Part shown: positions 58,576 to 64,000 of the stretch, piece by piece | How positions within the stretch are numbered: the stretch's first letter is position 1 | Layout of the letters: the number at the start of each line of letters is the position of its first letter | Assembly: GCA_963669155.1 (NCBI GenBank) | Contig: OZ022591.1 | Span: 9,584,253-9,648,252, forward strand | Direction of reading: 5' to 3' | Length of the DNA stretch: 64,000 nucleotides | Source: Arbacia lixula | Lineage: Eukaryota > Echinodermata > Echinoidea > Arbacioida > Arbaciidae | Translations under genes and position numbers: made by a program | The notes under the pieces: generated by a model | Told to the model about the DNA's origin: nothing | The model's database searches: none | The model's input: the letters and a program-made list of their open reading frames with translations, nothing else

Positions 58576-58980
58576 TGGGAGATAAAGAAAAATGAAAGCG
58601 CAAAATTAAAAAGAAAATGCTTACAAACGCCTTGAAAGAGGCAATCATTCTGTTCTTGCCCTCTTTCACACAAGTCCTGCAGCGAGATCAACTGAAGCGA
58701 ACACAATGCACAAAAAGGTTAACGATAGTACACACTCGTGTAGGTCGTTTATATCACTGATCTCTACACGGCTCACGTACCGTTTACGACAATCTGCACA
58801 CTACATTCATGTAATGCACGGAACAACATGTAGGACTACGCCCGGGACTACGCTTATTGCTATGTGCTGTTTCGTTTGGTTCAAGAAAAAACCCACTACA
58901 TTAGCTTCGTGACAAGTCGTGGTTATACGGTAGTGCTACATACGAGCGTGCGAAGGGGAGTCAGATAGTGATTGACCAGT

Positions 58981-59150
58981 ATGGCCGATGGCGGCGGCGG
59001 AGGGGATGACCAGTGGAAAGTGGACAAGGTCCACGCACTCCATACCATGGAGAACCATCAGGAAGTCGAAGTATGTTACGATGACTTCGCGGTCGGGTAT
59101 GACAAGGTAGACCTACTATGAATGTTTATCACAAGAATGGGAGAGAGAGA

Positions 59151-59198
<48 letters not shown>

Positions 59199-59240
59199 GA
59201 GAGAGAGAGAGAGAAAGAGAGAGAGAGGGAGGGGGGGTAT

Positions 59241-59272
<32 letters not shown>

Positions 59273-59357
59273 GGACAGAGAGAGAGAGAGAGAGAAAGAG
59301 AAAGAGGGACAGAGAGAGAGAGTTTATGTGAGATAAATGCAAAGATTGAGAGGAGAC

Positions 59358-59451
<94 letters not shown>

Positions 59452-59457
59452 GGGGGG

Positions 59458-59500
<43 letters not shown>

Positions 59501-59585
59501 GGACAGAGAGAAAGAGAGAGAGAAAGAGAAAGAGGGACAGAGAGAGAGAGTTTATGTGAGATAAATGCAAAGATTGAGAGGAGAC

Positions 59586-59624
<39 letters not shown>

Positions 59625-59665
59625 GTGAGAGAGAGAGAGAGAGAGAGAGAGGGAGACCCGGGAGA

Positions 59666-59713
<48 letters not shown>

Positions 59714-62229
59714 ATGCTTCTCGAAGAAGAGTGATGCCCGGGAGTGATGAAAGGAGGAAAGAGCGAGTTAAATGGGGGAGATAGAGAAAGAAAACTTAAG
59801 ACAGACAGAGAGAAAGAAATGGATATTTCACCATTGTTTGCCATTTCTTCTCACTCCACGCATCAAGAAATGGTCTGCTTACAAGGCGTTACTTATAAAT
59901 TGTCTACGTCAGATAAGTTAGATATCCCGGTTAGATATGGCTAGGTCAACTAATGGACAATGCACTCTTCACAAGCTTCTGAATGTGTATTTCGAGGAAC
60001 GCGCAATAACACTATACATAACATTTGCGTGTCTCGCGAACTGCTGCCATATAATGTGGATTGTGTGTATATGTAAGCATTATTTTATAAATGCACTATC
60101 GCGAATCAATGGTGCCATTCTCATTGGGCTTAAAAAATTGAGAAGTTAGGGGACAGGGACAATAGGACCATTCGGCTTTTGGTACGGTTGCTTGACAACT
60201 TTCCCCCTAACTTCACGATTTTTCTAACTTTTTTATTTTTTAAGCCCAATGAAAATGACACTAATATTGAATTGAACTGTGTGGGTTTAATTCATTGTCC
60301 ATTTTGAAGCGAACCGATGCATGAATTTCATAGACGGCTGGATAAAACCTATCGTTGCAATATTGCTGCTATATGGGCCCCGTATTGCGACGATCGAGTT
60401 ATGGTTGATCAGAACCGATCGAAAGTTTATTTCCATATCTCTAAAGCACAGTTACAATTGATATCAATCTCAAATCAAGCTGCGACCAATCATAATTCAC
60501 TATTAAAGGGATAGTTCACCCTGAAATTATGTTTGTTTCAGTAAAAGTAGACACATGAAAGATACATATTAGTGAAGATTTGATGAAAATCCTTGAAAGG
60601 ATTAGAAAGTTATGATTGTTTTAAGTTTTAATTTTAGTGACGTCAGGGGCAAGGTGCTCTCCCATAATGTTGTGTTCATTTTTTTCTCGAAAATGTACAT
60701 TTTCTCCCAAAGATATGTATACCTGTATATACATTTGATACATCATTTGAAATGCGTTTTTACACACATACCTGTATGAAAAAAATAATAATTCTGATGT
60801 CAAAAACAGAAAAAGAGCAATTTATGGAATTATTATGTACACAACATATGGGAAAGCACCTCGCAAGTGACGTCACAAACTTGACATTTCACAAGATCAT
60901 AACTTTATTATCCTTTGATGGATTTTCTTCAAACCTTCACATGTTTATGTTTCTTCTGTGTTTCTGCTTTTATTGAATCCAACTCATTTCCAGGGTGAAC
61001 TATCCCTTTAAGTAGATAGTGCCCTGATTATCTTTCTTTGGTTGCGTTCACATTAAACGTTTTATAGTTGGTGCTTTCCCTGAACTACTGCGGCCCGGCC
61101 AACACCGCCAAGTTTGTGTCAAAATACGAACCCAATCGGAAGGTTAGGATACTGGATGTCGGGTGTGGAACAGGTCTGCTTGGGGAGGAGGTAACTAAAA
61201 CCCACCGCAGATGACACGATTCTGTCACGATGCTGCAGTCATAAGCGCATACGAATGGTAATATGACGTCACCTATACTTACACAAAACCAATGGCCGGG
61301 TTCTGCGATGTAGCCAGTCGCAGAATCGTACGACGGATCGGATCGTGTCGTCTGCGGCCCGTCTTAACTGATACAGCTCATCTGTCACGATAATATTTAT
61401 TTTTCATTATATTGATTGATTCAAACACTCAGTTATTGTAAACGTCGTATAAATGTTTTTTTTTTTGCTAAAAATAAATCGATGAATATGTCACATAAAT
61501 GTTATATATAATTATGTTGATTTTGCATTCCTTAGTTGCAAATCATTCTTTACTCTAGACTCTAATTATTTCTCCATGTGTCTTTTTGGATGAGACACAT
61601 GTGTAGCATTACAAAACAATGCGTACATCAATACATTTTCAAACAACATTTGATGTATAAATGTATATTATATTCATCATATGTATGCTTGGCTTTATAT
61701 TTTTATTTTATTTTGATTGTATACCGTTTCCTTTTATTTGCGAATTGTTTCAGCTGTTCAAAGCTGGATACAAACACCTATATGGAGTCGATTTGTCGAT
61801 GGAATCGCTGAATATCGTAGAGAAGAAAGGATGCTATCTTAAAGCAGTTAAGGCCAACTTTGGTCCCAAGACTCCTCTAGAGTTTGCTGATGGTAAGTAT
61901 CGAGTCTTCCATTGGTGGAGTCCACTAGTAAGTATTCTCCACATCCGTCCCCTGTTCTCTCTCTTTCTCTCACTGATTCTCTTTCTCTCTGTGTCCCCTC
62001 CCCCCCTTCTCTCTCCCTTTCTATCGCTTTCTTTATCTCTCTGTCTCCCTCCCTCCCCCTCTATCTCTTCCCCCTCTCTGTCTCTCTCTCTCCATCTGTC
62101 TCTCTTCCCCCTTGTGTCCCTGCCTCCCTCCCCTCTCTCCCTCGGCCTCCCTCCTCCCCCCTCTCTCTTTCTATCGCATTCTCTCGCTTTGTCTCTATCT
62201 CTCTTTCCCTCTTCCTCGTATCTCCTCCT

Positions 62230-62273
<44 letters not shown>

Positions 62274-63817
62274 CCTTCCCCTCTATCTGTCGGTGTCTCT
62301 TTGTTACCCTCTCCCCCTTCTCTCTTTTCTTTCGAGTTTACGTATAATACTAAGGCGACTTACAACAGATCGGGGGATGGGGTTGTCCTTAAATGATGGA
62401 TAAAACATAACTATCTTCACATCCTTTCCTTTCTTCGATATATATGACAATTTACCGTCGCTCTTCAGACGAGTTCTCCTGACGTCATCTCCTTATCCGT
62501 GTTCCCAGACTGTACATTTATTCTCCAAACTAAAAAATGTATTCGAATCTATTACATTTATAAATCTAAAGAGAAGTAACTTCATCATTCTCAGACTAAA
62601 CCGGTGACGAAATTAAGATTGACTAGTCTTCCGCAGCCAGACCCCTTTATTGAATAGTTTCAAAAAAAATACCCAACAGCCTCCAAAGCCAGGCTATCGT
62701 TTCCTGCGAAAGTGACTTTTGGAGGACATATACACTTGGCAGAATATCCGTCGTGAATTGGGCTTGAAATTTACGAAATTATGAGCAGAGGAAGGTGAAT
62801 CTTAAGTTTTTTTTTTTAATCTCTTCCATCCCATCCTCTCTTTTCGTCCTCGTCACACAGGTTATTTCGACGTAGTGACAAGCACAGGAAGTTTCTTGCC
62901 TACGCACCTGAACGAAACTTGTCTGCCTGAAATGATCCGTCTTGCTAAACCGGGTAAATCTCATCCATTTTCTCTGTAGTTATATCATAATGCCCAGTAG
63001 TACTATTCTCCTTCACCTTCTGATCCACCTCCGCATCTCGATTAAATGGACGTCAAAATAATGACAGCCCAAATTATTGTTCCGAAATAGTACTCGAAAC
63101 ATTCCTTGCAGATTTTTTTATACATTTTTTTAATGATTCACAGTATGCATACACTATTGTAAAACAACTGATATTGCTTAACCTAAACCTGGCTCTTTCT
63201 ACTCACCGTCCCTTTCACATGTCCCTTTGTTCCCGCCTTTCTCTTCCCCATCGCTCCATCCACCAATTTTGTTTAACCAAGACCGTACTAAACGTAAACT
63301 AACTTTATAGGACGCACAATAAATCAGCTGATGCTGCCACTAACTCAGTGATTTCCATCACATAATCACAACAGTTGTTGATTTCAATTATACTTTGTAA
63401 TTATTATGTGGACAAACTCGAGGTACTATGGTGATTCTGAAGACGAAATCAATTTCTATTACATCAATAATGATGTTTCACGTTGTTTTATTTGGCCTCC
63501 CATAAAGTCAGTTCTGGTTTAGTACACAATTAAGTAAAAACACCATCGTGAATGTCCTCTGTCTTCCATTATTGTATTTTGTCTTAAAAACTTGTCTTCT
63601 CCCATAACCCTCCACGCTTACAGACGGACTCATCATTATTACGACTCGGAAGTACATCTTTGACGGTGAAACGGGCGACATGAAACTCAAATCCGGTCTT
63701 GTTAAGTTGACGAAAGACGGCGCCCTTCAAAAAGTTGCTCATGAGGAGTCGTTTTACGAGAAAGATGGCAACGAAAATGTGATCGGCCTTACCCTTATTT
63801 ACAAGGTGTTAAAATGA
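58981..63817 (+). CDS. METTL27: METTL27/WBSCR27-like SAM-dependent methyltransferase, five exons
   Basis: Exons 58981-59106, 61068-61190, 61754-61892, 62861-62953 and 63624-63817 join in phase to 224 aa (human METTL27 is about 245 aa). Exon 1: ALHTMENHQEVEVCYDDFAV, the typical family N-terminus with a 'YD-FA-YD' motif. Exon 2 ends RILDVGCGTGLLGEE (residues about 69-83), the glycine-rich SAM-binding motif I. Exon 3 starts LFKAGYKHLYGVDLSMESL with the acidic Asp96 of motif II that usually binds the ribose. Exon 4: GYFDVVTSTGSFLPTHLNET and MIRLAKPG. Exon 5: LIIITTRKY to KVLK and TGA at 63815-63817. It is a cytosolic class I methyltransferase; substrate unknown. Choosing the exon 1 at 58981 rests on its better donor (AAG|GTAGAC). 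The symbol indicates the family, not proven orthology. Confidence 0.87.
59137..59712. repeat. Long (GA)n array with 228-bp higher-order repeat
   Basis: Begins 30 bp after exon 1. GA repeats are broken by GGGGGGGTATAG, GGGACAGAG and TTTATGTGAGATAAATGCAA; the last occurs at 59323 and 59551, giving a 228-bp higher-order unit. All Ser/Leu or Arg/Glu ORFs here are artefacts. Confidence 0.95.
59713..61067 (+). other. Methyltransferase intron 1 remainder
   Basis: Non-coding. Contains a small foldback at about 60112-60264 (CATTCTCATTGGGCTTAAAAA / TTTTTAAGCCCAATGAAAATG) and the palindromic element copy 3 at 60503-61011. Confidence 0.6.
60503..61011. mobile_element. Palindromic element with TGACGTCA motifs, copy 3 (best preserved)
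   Basis: TTAAAGGGATAGTTCACCCTG at the left and CAGGGTGAACTATCCCTTTAA at the right are perfect inverted ends; TTAA lies at both borders (60503-60506, 61008-61011). Inside, TAGTGACGTCAGGGGCAAGG and CCTCGCAAGTGACGTCACAA are opposed. About 509 bp, no ORF. This copy defines the ends of the family also seen at 42591 and 46213. Confidence 0.88.
61955..62335 (+). repeat. CT-rich microsatellite in methyltransferase intron 3
   Basis: CTCTCTCCCTCC-type pyrimidine repeats just after exon 3. The long Ser/Leu/Pro ORFs reading through from exon 3 (from 61661) are artefacts apart from 61754-61892. Confidence 0.9.
63285..63525. mobile_element. Intact GTACTAAA-type MITE, 241 bp
   Basis: Left end GTACTAAACGTAAACTAACT and right end AGTCAGTTCTGGTTTAGTAC are imperfect inverted repeats. 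This uninterrupted copy in intron 4 is the reference for the broken copies at 15941-16340 and 41925-42323. Confidence 0.8.
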
Positions 63818-63822
63818 GGCTG

Positions 63823-63828
<6 letters not shown>

Positions 63829-63864
<36 letters not shown>
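63829..63864. repeat. (CT)n microsatellite
   Basis: A pure CT run 12 bp after the methyltransferase stop codon, in the presumed 3' UTR. The window ends about 140 bp later with no visible AATAAA. Confidence 0.95.
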
Positions 63865-63866
<2 letters not shown>

Positions 63867-64000
63867 ACTACATACCACACCCTGGCTGCTGATGACGAGT
63901 GTGGAACTGGCTGCCTGATTTTCTTTCATTTTGGTACTCTCTGGCCAGGAGAGTATTCAACTATTCATATATGGCATTTTCACATTGTGTTTGTAGGGCT

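Noticed and set aside
59116..59844. Long Ser/Leu-rich ORF of 242 aa (minus) and Arg/Glu ORFs (plus)
   Set aside because: They are produced by the GA/CT microsatellite; no domain, start context or conservation.
61661..62347. 228-aa ORF on the plus strand
   Set aside because: Only 61754-61892 is real (methyltransferase exon 3); the rest is intron read-through of a CT repeat.

Overview
This is eukaryotic, almost certainly metazoan DNA. Coding sequence is split into short exons with GT-AG introns, the non-coding DNA is AT-rich, and repeats are dense: GA/CT and GT microsatellites, minisatellites, foldback elements, MITEs and non-LTR retrotransposon pieces. The repeat style and gene content suit a marine invertebrate deuterostome. 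I favour an echinoderm such as a sea urchin, but the sequence alone does not prove the species.

Layout. (1) 720-31520, plus strand: a complete ClC-2-type voltage-gated chloride channel gene that I reconstruct as 25 coding exons with consistent phases and 885 codons plus stop. It has the full membrane domain with the three ClC signature motifs and the gating glutamate, then CBS1, a linker built from very small exons, then CBS2. (2) 37725-39296, plus: a single-exon 523-aa protein with a shortened B-box-like start, a coiled coil and a likely beta-propeller; it looks like a RING-less TRIM relative. (3) 44613-45713, minus: a single-exon, 366-aa type II membrane beta-1,3-galactosyltransferase-like enzyme (GT31). 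(4) 58981-63817, plus: a five-exon SAM-dependent methyltransferase of the METTL27/WBSCR27 type, preceded by three extra copies of its first exon (53223, about 53636 and 56374). I see no functional link among the four genes; they appear to be ordinary neighbours.

The most notable structure is duplication. Inside the chloride channel gene at least three introns (before exons 4, 16 and 25) carry degenerate upstream copies of the downstream splice acceptor and exon start, and other introns carry 150-200-bp tandem duplications. At the methyltransferase, a unit of first exon, GA tract and non-LTR retrotransposon fragment is repeated. The copies act as filled and empty sites that date a TA-flanked MITE and a hAT-like insertion. 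A short minus-strand segment at 50727-50775 matches the hammerhead ribozyme core of Penelope-like elements. A TTAA-flanked piggyBac-like MITE (12737-13504), TTAA-bounded mini-elements and nested MITEs are also resolved.

Exon boundaries come from splice-site and phase logic plus recalled family similarity. No alignment or transcript data were available.
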